Position numbers and translations under genes: made by a program. The notes under the pieces are model-generated. The model saw only the letters and a program-made list of their open reading frames with translations, searched no databases and was not told the DNA's origin. Below, one piece after another: positions 1-6,994 of a DNA stretch of 9,840 bases. Origin of the DNA: Bacteroidota bacterium. Lineage in GTDB: Bacteria > Bacteroidota > Bacteroidia > Flavobacteriales > Flavobacteriaceae. The stretch's first letter is position 1, and the number at the start of each line of letters is the position of its first letter. Location: contig JAEWLD010000226.1 in assembly GCA_023393485.1 (NCBI GenBank), positions 1-9,840 of the forward strand. Direction: 5' to 3'.

Positions 1-510
1 CGATGAATAACCGCGCAATACAACGTCGATTTTCGCCGAGCCCGGAGTACCCGAAGCCGATGCAATGTTCAAACCTGCAACCTGCGACTGCAAAGACTGT
101 AAGAAAGAGACGTTTGGCCTTCCTTCTACGGCTTCAGCTGAAATGGTTGTCTGGGCAACAGACGCTTTTTTCTTGCTCGTGGTCTTGTAACCGTCGATTA
201 CAACCTCAGCGAGCTTTACGCCAGTTTCCAATGTAACATTGACTGTATTTGATGTGCTGACCGTAACGGTTTTTTCTGACATTCCCACAAATGAGAAAAC
301 CAGGACATCGCCTGTTTTTGCCTCGATGGCGTACTTGCCGTCGATATCTGTTTGCACGCCCTTACCCGTACCCTTTACGACTACGTTCGCGCCAGGCAAT
401 GTTCCTGTGGCATCAGAAACAACACCTGTAATAGTTCTCTCTTGTGCAAAAGAAAACTGAAGTGTTAACGCCAGTAATAGCGTGTAAATCCATTTAAACT
501 TCGATCTCAT
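1..510 (-). CDS. SusC/RagA-family TonB-linked outer-membrane receptor, N-terminal part
   Basis: The first 170 codons of a gene read from 510 leftwards; the rest lies outside the window. The start ATG is at 510-508. Residues 1-22 form a signal peptide ending in the flavobacterial pattern FSFAQ. Residues 25 to about 98 match the CarboxypepD_reg-like domain that precedes SusC plugs (ITGVVSD, LPGANVVVKGTGKGVQTD, DGKY, VFSFVGM). EVVIDGY at 102-108 is a probable TonB box. The plug domain then begins (SLQSQVAGLNIASASGTPGS, VVLRGYSS). SusC proteins form the outer-membrane barrel of a SusCD importer for glycans, peptides or other large nutrients, driven by TonB. No SusD partner is visible, because it would lie downstream outside the window, so the substrate cannot be inferred. 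Family assignment is firm. Confidence 0.93.
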   Translation of the reverse strand, partial: MRSKFKWIYTLLLALTLQFSFAQERTITGVVSDATGTLPGANVVVKGTGKGVQTDIDGKYAIEAKTGDVLVFSFVGMSEKTVTVSTSNTVNVTLETGVKLAEVVIDGYKTTSKKKASVAQTTISAEAVEGRPNVSFLQSLQSQVAGLNIASASGTPGSAKIDVVLRGYSS

Positions 511-704
511 ATTAAATTTATTTGAGTTAGTTATTCCGCAAACTTCATAATAATTTCTTAATTACGCAAATATTAGTTTTCAATAATATTTCGCCATTCG
601 GTCCGTTGGCGTTTTTCAGGTCGCGTCATCATTGACTTCAAGATTAGATGCGATTCGTTCGCAAATGGTTGCGGAGTTTTCTTATTTTTGCAAAAATTAA
701 CAAA
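511..704. other. Divergent intergenic region between the SusC-like gene and rnhB
   Basis: 194 bases, AT-rich on the left side. On the minus strand, about 60 bases before the SusC start, there is a TAATATTTG stretch (about 574-582) that is close to the Bacteroidota -7 box but has one extra base and no good -33 TTG at the right distance. On the plus strand an exact TAnnTTTG box sits at 683-690 and is listed separately. A reading frame open from 648 extends rnhB upstream, but it runs through that promoter and has no family resemblance. I see no RNA gene here. Confidence 0.5.
683..690 (+). promoter_or_regulatory. Probable -7 promoter element of rnhB
   Basis: TATTTTTG matches the Bacteroidota -7 consensus TAnnTTTG exactly and lies 14 bases before the chosen rnhB ATG. 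The -33 box is degenerate (TTCG at 658-661, 21-base spacer). Its position argues for translation starting at 705 rather than at the upstream in-frame ATG at 648, which would lie upstream of the transcript start. Confidence 0.45.
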
Positions 705-1349
705 ATGCTCGGACGGAAATTTTCAAATTTTGCGATCGAAGCCGGAACAGACGAAGCCGGTCGCGGCTGCCTGGCCGGCCCGGTCACTGCCGCCGCCGTC
801 ATTTTGCCTGAAAATTTCAAGAATAAACTTCTCAACGACTCAAAACAGCTTACCGAAAAAGACCGCGACAAACTCCGCCCGATCATCGAGAAAAAAGCGC
901 TCTGCTATGCCGTCACGCACGTCGACCATTCGGTAATCGACGAAATCAATATTTTGAACGCGTCGATCCGTGCAATGCAAGAGTGCGTACAGAAACTCGA
1001 CCCAATTCCGCACTATCTGATCGTCGACGGAAACCGTTTCAAGCCGGTAAAGGACATTCCGCACAGCTGCATCGTCCAGGGCGATTCAAAATTCATGAGC
1101 ATCGCCGCCGCGTCGGTATTGGCCAAAACCTGGCGTGACCAGTACATGACTCGCATCCACGAGGAATTCCCGATGTACAATTGGAAGCAAAATAAGGGCT
1201 ATCCGACGCCCGAACACCGCGAGGCCATCAAAAAATACGGCGTCACAAAATACCACCGGATGTCGTTCAGGCTTTTACCTGAGCAGCTCGAACTGGAGTT
1301 TGAGGAAGACCTGAGCTTTGAAGGCGTTCGGCTTCAAATAATGAAGTGA
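705..1349 (+). CDS. rnhB: Ribonuclease HII
   Basis: A 214-residue RNase HII, which cuts the RNA strand of RNA/DNA hybrids and starts removal of single ribonucleotides misincorporated into DNA. The acidic active site is visible: D16 and E17 in TDEAGRG, D108 in LIVDGN, and D145 in KTWRDQYM after [16 protein letters not shown]. The NDSKQL motif (44-49) and the C-terminal [12 protein letters not shown] and [12 protein letters not shown] motifs are also typical. I start at ATG 705 because the family begins just before the DEAGRG motif and because a -7 promoter box sits at 683-690; the 19 extra upstream codons look non-coding. The last 83 bases overlap the end of lipB on the other strand. The acidic tail after LLPEQ (about 20 residues) is probably not part of the catalytic fold. 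Confidence 0.95.
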   Translation: MLGRKFSNFAIEAGTDEAGRGCLAGPVTAAAVILPENFKNKLLNDSKQLTEKDRDKLRPIIEKKALCYAVTHVDHSVIDEINILNASIRAMQECVQKLDPIPHYLIVDGNRFKPVKDIPHSCIVQGDSKFMSIAAASVLAKTWRDQYMTRIHEEFPMYNWKQNKGYPTPEHREAIKKYGVTKYHRMSFRLLPEQLELEFEEDLSFEGVRLQIMK

Positions 1350-2016
1350 AATGGCTGAGGATTTTTTCCTTGACTTCGGCCGTATCGACTTCGGCCACGC
1401 CCAATTCCACATTTAACGACGTTACCGCTTTTCCGCGTATGCCGCACGGAATGATATTGTCAAAATAACCCAAATCAGTATTGACGTTGAGCGCAAAGCC
1501 GTGCATCGTTACCCATCGCGACGCGCGAACGCCCATGGCGCAGATCTTACGCGCGAACGGCGTTCCCACGTCGAGCCACACGCCGGTTTCGCCTTCGCTT
1601 CTGACACCTTTCAAACCGTATTCGGCGAGCGTCAGGATGATGGTTTCTTCGAGCAACCGCAAATATTTATGGATGTCGGTGAAGAAATTTTCGAGGTCTA
1701 AAATCGGATACCCGACAATTTGTCCCGGCCCGTGATAAGTGATGTCGCCGCCGCGGTTGATTTTATAGAACGTTGCACCTTTTGCCTCGAGTTGTTTTTC
1801 GTTGAGCAGCATGTTTGACTCATCGCCGCTTTTGCCCAAAGTATAGACGTGCGGATGTTCTACAAAAATAAAGTGATTTGGCGTATCGAGCGGCATTTCC
1901 CGGTTGCGATTTGCAATTTTAACACCGACGATTTCCTGAAAAAGCGATTCCTGATAATCCCAGGTTTCCTTATAATCTTTGCGGCCGAGGTCGCGGACTT
2001 GCACTGCCTTGTTCAT
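1267..2016 (-). CDS. lipB: Lipoyl(octanoyl) transferase
   Basis: A 249-residue cytosolic enzyme that moves octanoate from octanoyl-ACP to the lipoyl domains of 2-oxoacid dehydrogenases and the glycine cleavage H protein, the first step of endogenous lipoate synthesis. The signature [12 protein letters not shown] is at 88-99. The catalytic Lys157 lies in [10 protein letters not shown], and the acyl-thioester Cys191 in [23 protein letters not shown] (171-178) is also conserved. The last 20 or so residues (from about ERLQSSG onward) go past the usual family end and are encoded opposite the end of rnhB, so they may be a read-on tail. It sits 17 bases downstream of the lipoprotein gene and is probably cotranscribed with it. 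There is no room for an intrinsic terminator before rnhB. Confidence 0.95.
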   Translation of the reverse strand: MNKAVQVRDLGRKDYKETWDYQESLFQEIVGVKIANRNREMPLDTPNHFIFVEHPHVYTLGKSGDESNMLLNEKQLEAKGATFYKINRGGDITYHGPGQIVGYPILDLENFFTDIHKYLRLLEETIILTLAEYGLKGVRSEGETGVWLDVGTPFARKICAMGVRASRWVTMHGFALNVNTDLGYFDNIIPCGIRGKAVTSLNVELGVAEVDTAEVKEKILSHFTSLFEAERLQSSGLPQTPVRAAQVKA

Positions 2017-2033
2017 GGCGCAAAGTTACGAAT

Positions 2034-2765
2034 TTACTTCTTGTCAAGGACAACCTCCAGATTGAGCTTATCGGGATTTTCAAAGTAGTCGGCAAACGGA
2101 TATTGAACGGTCACGGTTTTGCGGTCGTCGCTGAACATCGCATCGGGATTCGAGACTGATTTTACTTTGCGCGGAAAATGATATTTCAAAGTATAATTGG
2201 ATCCGGCAAACATCATTTGTGACATTCCGGTCGTGTCTTTAATCCTGGCAAGCGCCGCTTTATCCTTTATAATCACAGTGCGTTTGAAGGACTTGCCGTC
2301 GTATGAAAACTTGAGATCGGTCACGTCGGCACTGCCTACAGATGCGAGCGCGCTGCCTGCAGTTTGCGTCTGCCGTGGCTTCATTGAATTTAGCGCCTGC
2401 ATCATATCGACCATTTCATTTGCATTTTTGAAATCGGTGAACATTGAAACCATAAATTGTTTTTCAGCGGCTTTCATTTTCATGTTGACAGAAATGTTCC
2501 CGAGCTTTTTGATCCTCGCCTGCTCTTCTGCCGGCAGTTTCGCGATACTGTCTTTCTTCCCGGCAAAAACCTGCTTAAAGGTAAACGTCGAGTCAATATC
2601 TTTCTCGTTTCCCAATTTATCACCGGCCATAGACATAACGCCCGACGCGTCGATATCGAAAGACAACTTGCCGGTGCCATCGTCATTGACGTAGATATTC
2701 TCAGTCACTTGACAGCTTGTAAAAAGGATGGCGACAGCGGCGACGAGCAAAAATCGGATTTTCAT
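2034..2765 (-). CDS. Putative secreted lipoprotein of unknown function
   Basis: A 243-residue protein with a lipoprotein signal: charged start MKIR, hydrophobic stretch, and lipobox LFTSC with the acylated Cys at residue 18. With Gln rather than a run of acidic residues after the Cys, its final location (periplasm-facing or surface) is not clear. The mature part opens with VTENIYVNDDGTGKLSFDID, a beta-rich pattern (charged strand, Asp/Gly turn, strand) reminiscent of LppM/DUF3153-like lipoproteins, but I am not certain of that family. A mixed helical middle (about 95-135) and a beta-rich end follow. The end mentions no catalytic motif I can recognise. It lies directly upstream of lipB and divergent from lysS. 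I believe this arrangement recurs in flavobacteria, but the sequence here gives no function. Confidence 0.8.
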   Translation of the reverse strand: MKIRFLLVAAVAILFTSCQVTENIYVNDDGTGKLSFDIDASGVMSMAGDKLGNEKDIDSTFTFKQVFAGKKDSIAKLPAEEQARIKKLGNISVNMKMKAAEKQFMVSMFTDFKNANEMVDMMQALNSMKPRQTQTAGSALASVGSADVTDLKFSYDGKSFKRTVIIKDKAALARIKDTTGMSQMMFAGSNYTLKYHFPRKVKSVSNPDAMFSDDRKTVTVQYPFADYFENPDKLNLEVVLDKK

Positions 2766-2784
2766 TTCTATTGGTTTTGACTTT

Positions 2785-2792
2785 CAAATATA
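2785..2792 (-). promoter_or_regulatory. Possible -7 promoter element of the lipoprotein-lipB unit
   Basis: Read on the minus strand this is TATATTTG, an exact TAnnTTTG box, 19 bases before the lipoprotein ATG. No TTG box is present about 19 bases further upstream, so only half of the promoter is convincing. Confidence 0.4.
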
Positions 2793-2850
2793 TCGAAAAT
2801 CCGAATGACCATGCGTCTTTTTTCATCTTATGCAAACGTTTCCGCTCTTC

Positions 2851-2885
2851 AATTATCAATTGTCAATTGTCAATTATCAATTATC
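2851..2885 (+). repeat. Five tandem copies of a heptanucleotide AATTRTC
   Basis: Five consecutive 7-base units read AATTATC, AATTGTC, AATTGTC, AATTATC, AATTATC, followed by a decayed unit AACTAAC that runs into the lysS -7 box. The TTG in the third unit (2867-2869) is correctly placed to act as the -33 box of the lysS promoter. Confidence 0.85.
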
Positions 2886-2896
2886 AACTAACTTTG
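2867..2896 (+). promoter_or_regulatory. Probable lysS promoter, Bacteroidota type
   Basis: The -33 box is TTG at 2867-2869 and the -7 box is TAACTTTG at 2889-2896, with a 19-base spacer, the arrangement expected for the housekeeping sigma factor of Bacteroidota. Transcription would begin a few bases further on, giving a leader of about 15 bases before the ATG at 2917. This rules out the in-frame upstream start at 2830, which lies before the promoter. Confidence 0.75.
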
Positions 2897-2916
2897 CACT
2901 CTCAAAATTGATTACA

Positions 2917-4617
2917 ATGGCATTATCAGAACAGGAATTGTTGCGCCGCGAAGCACTCACCGAGTTGCGCAGCCTCGGCATTGAACCTTATCCGGCAAGT
3001 GAATTTACGGTCACCGCGCATTCAAAGGACATTATCGAAAACTTTGAGGAGTTTGAAGGCAAGGAAGTCGTTTTGGCCGGCAGGATGATGTCGCGCCGTA
3101 TTATGGGAAAAGCCTCATTTGCCGAGCTTAAGGATGCCGAAGGCCGAATCCAGGTCTACATCACGCGCGACGATGTTTCTGATGATGACGAGAATACAAT
3201 GTACAACGTCGTGTTTAAAAAATTACTCGACATCGGCGATTTTATCGGCGTACGAGGAACGGTTTTCAAGACGCAGGTCGGCGAAGTTTCGGTTCATGTC
3301 ACTGAAATGACAGTGCTTGCCAAGGCTTTGCGTCCGCTTCCGATTGTCAAGACCGACGCCGATGGTAAAATCCACGATGCCTTCGCCGATGCCGAACAAC
3401 GCTATCGCCGGCGCTATGTCGACCTGACCGTTAACGACCATGTAAAAGACACGTTCATCAAAAGGACAAAACTGTTCAATGCGATGCGCGAATTCTTCAA
3501 CGATAAAGGCTATCTTGAAGTCGAAACGCCGGTTTTGCAGCCCATTCCAGGCGGCGCGGCCGCACGACCGTTCGTGACGCATCACAACGCGCTCGACGTT
3601 CCATTGTATATGCGGATCGCAAATGAGCTGTACCTTAAAAGACTGATCGTCGGCGGGTTTGACGGCGTATATGAATTCTCGAAAAATTTCCGCAACGAAG
3701 GCATGGACCGCACGCATAATCCGGAATTTACCGCCATGGAAATCTACGTCGCGTACAAGGATTACCATTGGATGATGAACTTCACCGAAAATCTTCTAGA
3801 GCATTGTGCCATGGCCGTCAACGGTACGACCGAAGCGACTTTCGGCGAACACAAAGTCAACTTCAAGGCGCCGTACGCGCGCATTTCGATGACCGACGCC
3901 ATCATCAAATACACCGGTTTTGACATTACCGGCAAATCCGAACACGAATTGTCTGAAGCGGCCAAAGGCATGGGCATCGAGGTAGATTCCACAATGGGCA
4001 AAGGCAAATTGATCGACGAGATTTTCGGCGCGAAATGCGAAGGGAATTTCATCCAACCGACGTTTATTACGGATTATCCGAAGGAAATGTCGCCGCTTTG
4101 CAAATCGCACCGCGACAATCCTGAGCTCACCGAGCGCTTCGAACTGATGGTTTGCGGCAAGGAAATCGCCAACGCATATTCCGAACTCAACGACCCGATT
4201 GATCAGCGCGAACGTTTCGAACACCAATTACTATTGGCAGAAAAAGGCGACGACGAAGCCACGCAGTTCATTGACCATGACTTTCTGCGTGCGCTTGAAT
4301 ACGGCATGCCGCCAACTTCGGGATTGGGAATCGGAATGGACAGATTGATCATGTTTCTGACCAACAATGCATCAATCCAGGAAGTGCTGTTCTTCCCACA
4401 AATGCGTCCTGAGAAAAAAGCCGTCCAGCTGACCGACGACGAGAAACTGATTTCGGAAATGCTCAAGGCGACCAAATCACTTGCGCTCGATACGCTCAAA
4501 GCCCAAACCGGATTGAGCGGAAAAAAATGGGACGCAGCGATGAAAGGGCTTTCAAAACATGGTTTGGTCAAAGTCATCGTTGAGGGCGACAGCAAAACGG
4601 TAGAATTCGTAGGCTAA
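2917..4617 (+). CDS. lysS: Lysine--tRNA ligase, class II
   Basis: A 566-residue class II lysyl-tRNA synthetase that charges tRNA-Lys in the cytosol. An OB-fold anticodon-binding domain spans about residues 40-150 (VVLAGRMMSRRIMGKASFAELKD). The catalytic domain follows: motif 1 around YLEVETPVLQPIPGGAAARPF, motif 2 at 258-271 (FRNEGMDRTHNPEF) and motif 3 at 469-476 (GLGIGMDR). The start at 2917 gives the family N-terminus MALSEQE and sits 20 bases after the -7 box; the open frame runs 29 codons further up through repeats and promoter. After MRPEKK (about 496-501) there is an extra segment of about 65 residues not found in E. coli LysRS (505 residues). It contains LISEMLKATKS and SGKKWDAAMKGLSKHGLVKVIVEGD and looks like a small winged-helix-type appendage, which I believe is common in Bacteroidota. 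An intrinsic terminator follows. Confidence 0.97.
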   Translation: MALSEQELLRREALTELRSLGIEPYPASEFTVTAHSKDIIENFEEFEGKEVVLAGRMMSRRIMGKASFAELKDAEGRIQVYITRDDVSDDDENTMYNVVFKKLLDIGDFIGVRGTVFKTQVGEVSVHVTEMTVLAKALRPLPIVKTDADGKIHDAFADAEQRYRRRYVDLTVNDHVKDTFIKRTKLFNAMREFFNDKGYLEVETPVLQPIPGGAAARPFVTHHNALDVPLYMRIANELYLKRLIVGGFDGVYEFSKNFRNEGMDRTHNPEFTAMEIYVAYKDYHWMMNFTENLLEHCAMAVNGTTEATFGEHKVNFKAPYARISMTDAIIKYTGFDITGKSEHELSEAAKGMGIEVDSTMGKGKLIDEIFGAKCEGNFIQPTFITDYPKEMSPLCKSHRDNPELTERFELMVCGKEIANAYSELNDPIDQRERFEHQLLLAEKGDDEATQFIDHDFLRALEYGMPPTSGLGIGMDRLIMFLTNNASIQEVLFFPQMRPEKKAVQLTDDEKLISEMLKATKSLALDTLKAQTGLSGKKWDAAMKGLSKHGLVKVIVEGDSKTVEFVG

Positions 4618-4635
4618 ATCAAAGTAACGAATACT

Positions 4636-4666
4636 AAAAAAGGTGGAGGTTTTTCCGCCTTTTTTT
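4636..4666 (+). terminator. Intrinsic terminator after lysS
   Basis: An A-tract and GGTGG (4642-4646) pair with CCGCC (4655-4659) and a T-tract (4660-4666), with one G-U pair in the RNA and an eight-base loop. It begins 18 bases after the lysS stop. The flanking A-tract would extend the stem. Confidence 0.8.
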
Positions 4667-4785
4667 ATGCTTGAAATATAATCCGCCGATATTCTCAGCT
4701 GTTAAATTGCTCCCAATTTAAAAATCGGTTTAAACCATCTTTAAAACCGAAACGTCTTAGTCCCAAATTTTAAAAAAGCCTTACA

Positions 4786-5235
4786 ATGAAAAAATTGATT
4801 GTTGCCGCAATACTGATGACCGGACTGGCATCGGTTGCACAAGACCAAAAGCCGATGGTGAAAAAAGAAAAAATGGAGCAGCTTACGCCACAGCAACGGA
4901 ATGAGCTGCGTCTTAAAAAGATGACGCTCGAGCTCGGACTCAATACTACTCAGCAAAAAGAAATGGCTGCTGTGATCGCCGAACAAAGCGCCAAACGCGA
5001 AGCAGCGAAGACCGAAAGGAAAAAAGCCATCGAAAGCGGCAAAAAACCAACTGCAGATGAACGCTTTGCCATGAATAGCAAAAAAATGCACGAGCAGAGC
5101 GCGATGAAAGAAAGACTAAAGAAAATCCTCACGCCCGAACAATTTGAAAAGTGGGAAAACGCCAAACAAAAAATGCGTCACCACAAAAAAGGCGCTGCCA
5201 AACAGCACAGGATGAAGCGCGAAGACAAAAAATAA
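4786..5235 (+). CDS. Small secreted LTxxQ (Spy/CpxP-like) protein
   Basis: A 149-residue protein with a signal peptide (MKKLIVAAILMTGLASVAQ, residues 1-19), so it should act in the periplasm. The mature part is almost all helix and very rich in Lys, Glu, Gln, Met and Arg. It carries LTPQQ at 33-37, LNTTQQ at 52-57 and LTPEQ at 115-119, the spaced LTxxQ motifs seen in Spy/CpxP-type periplasmic proteins, which bind unfolded proteins or act in envelope-stress feedback. The C-terminus (about 129-149) is strongly basic and His-rich (HHKKGAAKQHRMKR). No sigma factor or two-component regulator is next to it here, so the stress role is only inferred from the family. A Bacteroidota DUF of the DUF4890 kind is an alternative label. 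No clear -7 box is seen in the 168 bases after lysS. Confidence 0.75.
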   Translation: MKKLIVAAILMTGLASVAQDQKPMVKKEKMEQLTPQQRNELRLKKMTLELGLNTTQQKEMAAVIAEQSAKREAAKTERKKAIESGKKPTADERFAMNSKKMHEQSAMKERLKKILTPEQFEKWENAKQKMRHHKKGAAKQHRMKREDKK

Positions 5236-5236
5236 T

Positions 5237-5267
5237 TTTGCACATTCGCAAAAATAAGTTAGCTTTG
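5237..5267 (+). promoter_or_regulatory. Probable promoter of the second LTxxQ gene
   Basis: TTTG at 5237-5240 (-33) and TAGCTTTG at 5260-5267 (-7) are separated by 19 bases, an ideal Bacteroidota promoter. The -33 box starts two bases after the stop codon of the preceding gene, so the second gene can be expressed on its own. A second exact TAnnTTTG match at 5233-5240 overlaps the -33 box but has no matching upstream box that I can see. Confidence 0.65.
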
Positions 5268-5297
5268 GTTGCTAATTTCCACTAAAAAAATATACTA

Positions 5298-5660
5298 ATG
5301 AAAAAACTAGTTGCCGTAGTTACCTTATTTTTTGCTTTCGTTGCTGGCGCCAATGCGCAGGAAGCTAAAAAGATGGACGCCGTTAATGCCGCCAAGGCAG
5401 ACGCCGTCAAAATGACCGAGAAATTGAACCTTACCTCTGAGCAGCAAAGCGCTTTCGTAAATCTGTTCGTGATGAAACATCAAATGATGGACGATGCGAC
5501 CGCTACAGAGGCGAAGAAAAAAGAAATTACTGAAGTGATGAATGCCAAAATCAGGGCTACATTGACTCCTGACCAAAACCAGAGATTGGACAACGATCCT
5601 GAATTGCTGGCTACTTTGACAGGTACAAACGAACTGAAACAGGCAAAAGCTAAAAAGTAA
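5298..5660 (+). CDS. Small secreted LTxxQ-motif protein
   Basis: A 120-residue protein with a clear signal peptide (residues 1-20, ending AGANA before QEAKK). The mature chain is helical and charged. LNLTSEQQ at 43-50 and LTPDQ at 89-93 are the paired LTxxQ motifs, with about 40 residues between them, as in the preceding protein, so the two genes look like diverged paralogues. Beyond the motif no family name is safe; a periplasmic chaperone or stress-sensor role is an inference. It lies 62 bases after its neighbour, has its own promoter (5237-5267) and ends 15 bases before a strong terminator. The ATG at 5298 is preceded by an A-rich leader with no Shine-Dalgarno, normal for this phylum. Confidence 0.72.
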   Translation: MKKLVAVVTLFFAFVAGANAQEAKKMDAVNAAKADAVKMTEKLNLTSEQQSAFVNLFVMKHQMMDDATATEAKKKEITEVMNAKIRATLTPDQNQRLDNDPELLATLTGTNELKQAKAKK

Positions 5661-5675
5661 TTCAGCCAGAACAAT

Positions 5676-5703
5676 AAAAAAGCGTCCGATTGGACGCTTT
5701 TTT
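5676..5703. terminator. Bidirectional intrinsic terminator between convergent units
   Basis: A perfect 12-bp stem: six A plus GCGTCC (5676-5687) pairs with GGACGC plus six T (5692-5703), with a GATT tetraloop. The T-tract serves the LTxxQ genes on the plus strand; read on the minus strand the A-tract becomes the U-tract for hemL, whose stop codon begins immediately beside the stem at 5706-5704. Confidence 0.93.
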
Positions 5704-6990
5704 TTATAATGCTTTTGAAACCCTGTCTACTGCGGCGATCGTAAAATCCAAATCGTCATAGCTCAGGGCATCGGTGATAAACCAGGTTTCGTAGGCAGAT
5801 GGCGCAATGTACACGCCTTCGGCCAATAACCCGTGGAAGAATTTTTTAAACGTTTCATTGTCGCCTTTCGCAGCCGAAGCAAAATCAATTACAGGATTCG
5901 CATCAAAATGCACCGAAATCATCGATCCTTTTCGGTTGATGGTAAAATCGACATCGTTCTTTTGCAAGGCTTCGCGGATGCCTTTTTCAAGATAAGCAGT
6001 CTTTTCGTCCAATCTGACAAAAACGCCCGGATCCTGATTGAGTGCTTGCAGCATCGCCAAACCGGCAGCCATCGCCAGCGGGTTTCCTGACAATGTTCCG
6101 GCTTGATATACCGGCCCGAGCGGTGCGAGATAATCCATAATTTCATTTCGGGCCGCAAACGCACCAACAGGCAATCCGCCGCCGATCACTTTCCCAAAAG
6201 TGACTATGTCAGCTTCAATGCCGAAGACTTCTTGCGCGCCGCCTTTGGCCAGCCTGAAACCGGTCATCACTTCGTCGAAAATAAGCAGAATGCCGTTGGC
6301 CGTGCATAAATGGCGCAAGCTTTCGAGAAAACCTGGTTTTGGCGGGATACAGCCCATGTTGCCGGCAACGGGTTCAATGATGATTGCGGCAATCTCGCTG
6401 CGATTGGCCTCGACGAGTTCAGCAACGTTTTCAATGTCATTGTAACGTGCAAGCAATGTGTCTTTTGCCGTGCCCTGCGTCACGCCGGGACTGTTGGGCG
6501 TACCAAAGGTAACCGCGCCACTACCGGCCTGGATCAGGAAGGAATCGGAATGGCCGTGATAACATCCTGCGAACTTGATGATTTTATCTCTTTTTGTAAA
6601 GCCGCGTGCCAGACGGACGGCGCTCATACAGGCTTCGGTTCCCGAGTTGACAAAACGGATTTTGTCGATATTCGGCACCATGCTGACCGCCAGTTCGGCA
6701 ATTTTGGTTTCGAGTTCGGTCGGCATTCCAAATGAAGTCCCAAGCTTTGCGCGTTCTATCACTGCTTCAACGACCGGTGCATAGGCATGTCCTAAAATCA
6801 TCGGACCCCATGAATTGATATAGTCGATTAACCGATTGCCATCGGTGTCATACAAATACGCACCTTGTGCGCGTTCGACAAAAATCGGTGTGCCGCCAAC
6901 GGCTTTAAACGCACGTACTGGCGAATTCACGCCGCCCGGAATGACCTTTTCGGCTTCCGAAAAAAGGCGGCTGCTTCTTTGGTATAGCAT
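5704..6990 (-). CDS. hemL: Glutamate-1-semialdehyde 2,1-aminomutase
   Basis: A 428-residue PLP enzyme, the usual length for the family, that converts glutamate-1-semialdehyde to 5-aminolevulinate in the C5 tetrapyrrole pathway feeding haem synthesis. Conserved stretches include [19 protein letters not shown] (10-28), [17 protein letters not shown] (114-130), the cofactor-binding [10 protein letters not shown] with D239, and [15 protein letters not shown] with Lys267 as the Schiff-base lysine. GCYHGHSD (142-149) and [13 protein letters not shown] are also typical. ATG 6990 is chosen because [10 protein letters not shown] is the normal start; the frame is open 25 codons further up, but that stretch lies inside the glucosaminidase gene. 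Only four bases separate it from that upstream gene, so the two are cotranscribed. The C5 pathway also needs hemA (glutamyl-tRNA reductase), which is not in this window. Confidence 0.96.
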   Translation of the reverse strand: MLYQRSSRLFSEAEKVIPGGVNSPVRAFKAVGGTPIFVERAQGAYLYDTDGNRLIDYINSWGPMILGHAYAPVVEAVIERAKLGTSFGMPTELETKIAELAVSMVPNIDKIRFVNSGTEACMSAVRLARGFTKRDKIIKFAGCYHGHSDSFLIQAGSGAVTFGTPNSPGVTQGTAKDTLLARYNDIENVAELVEANRSEIAAIIIEPVAGNMGCIPPKPGFLESLRHLCTANGILLIFDEVMTGFRLAKGGAQEVFGIEADIVTFGKVIGGGLPVGAFAARNEIMDYLAPLGPVYQAGTLSGNPLAMAAGLAMLQALNQDPGVFVRLDEKTAYLEKGIREALQKNDVDFTINRKGSMISVHFDANPVIDFASAAKGDNETFKKFFHGLLAEGVYIAPSAYETWFITDALSYDDLDFTIAAVDRVSKAL

Positions 6991-6994
6991 AAAA

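Noticed and set aside
3..460. Two plus-strand open frames at the left edge
   Set aside because: Both are complements of the SusC-like gene, which has a signal peptide and recognisable domains on the minus strand.
648..704. N-terminal extension of rnhB
   Set aside because: The 19 codons cross a -7 promoter box and do not belong to the RNase HII family.
2197..2694. 165-codon plus-strand open frame
   Set aside because: Antisense to the lipoprotein gene; the hydrophobic, Ser-rich translation is what the complement of a Lys/Asp/Met-rich gene produces.
2851..2885. CRISPR-like array
   Set aside because: Units are only 7 bases long and directly adjacent, with no spacers.
2830..2916. N-terminal extension of lysS
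   Set aside because: The 29 codons are translated heptad repeats and promoter (NYQLSIVNYQLS); transcription starts after them.
3223..3768. 181-codon minus-strand open frame, and further antisense frames to 4595
   Set aside because: They lie opposite lysS, whose motifs fix the coding frame.
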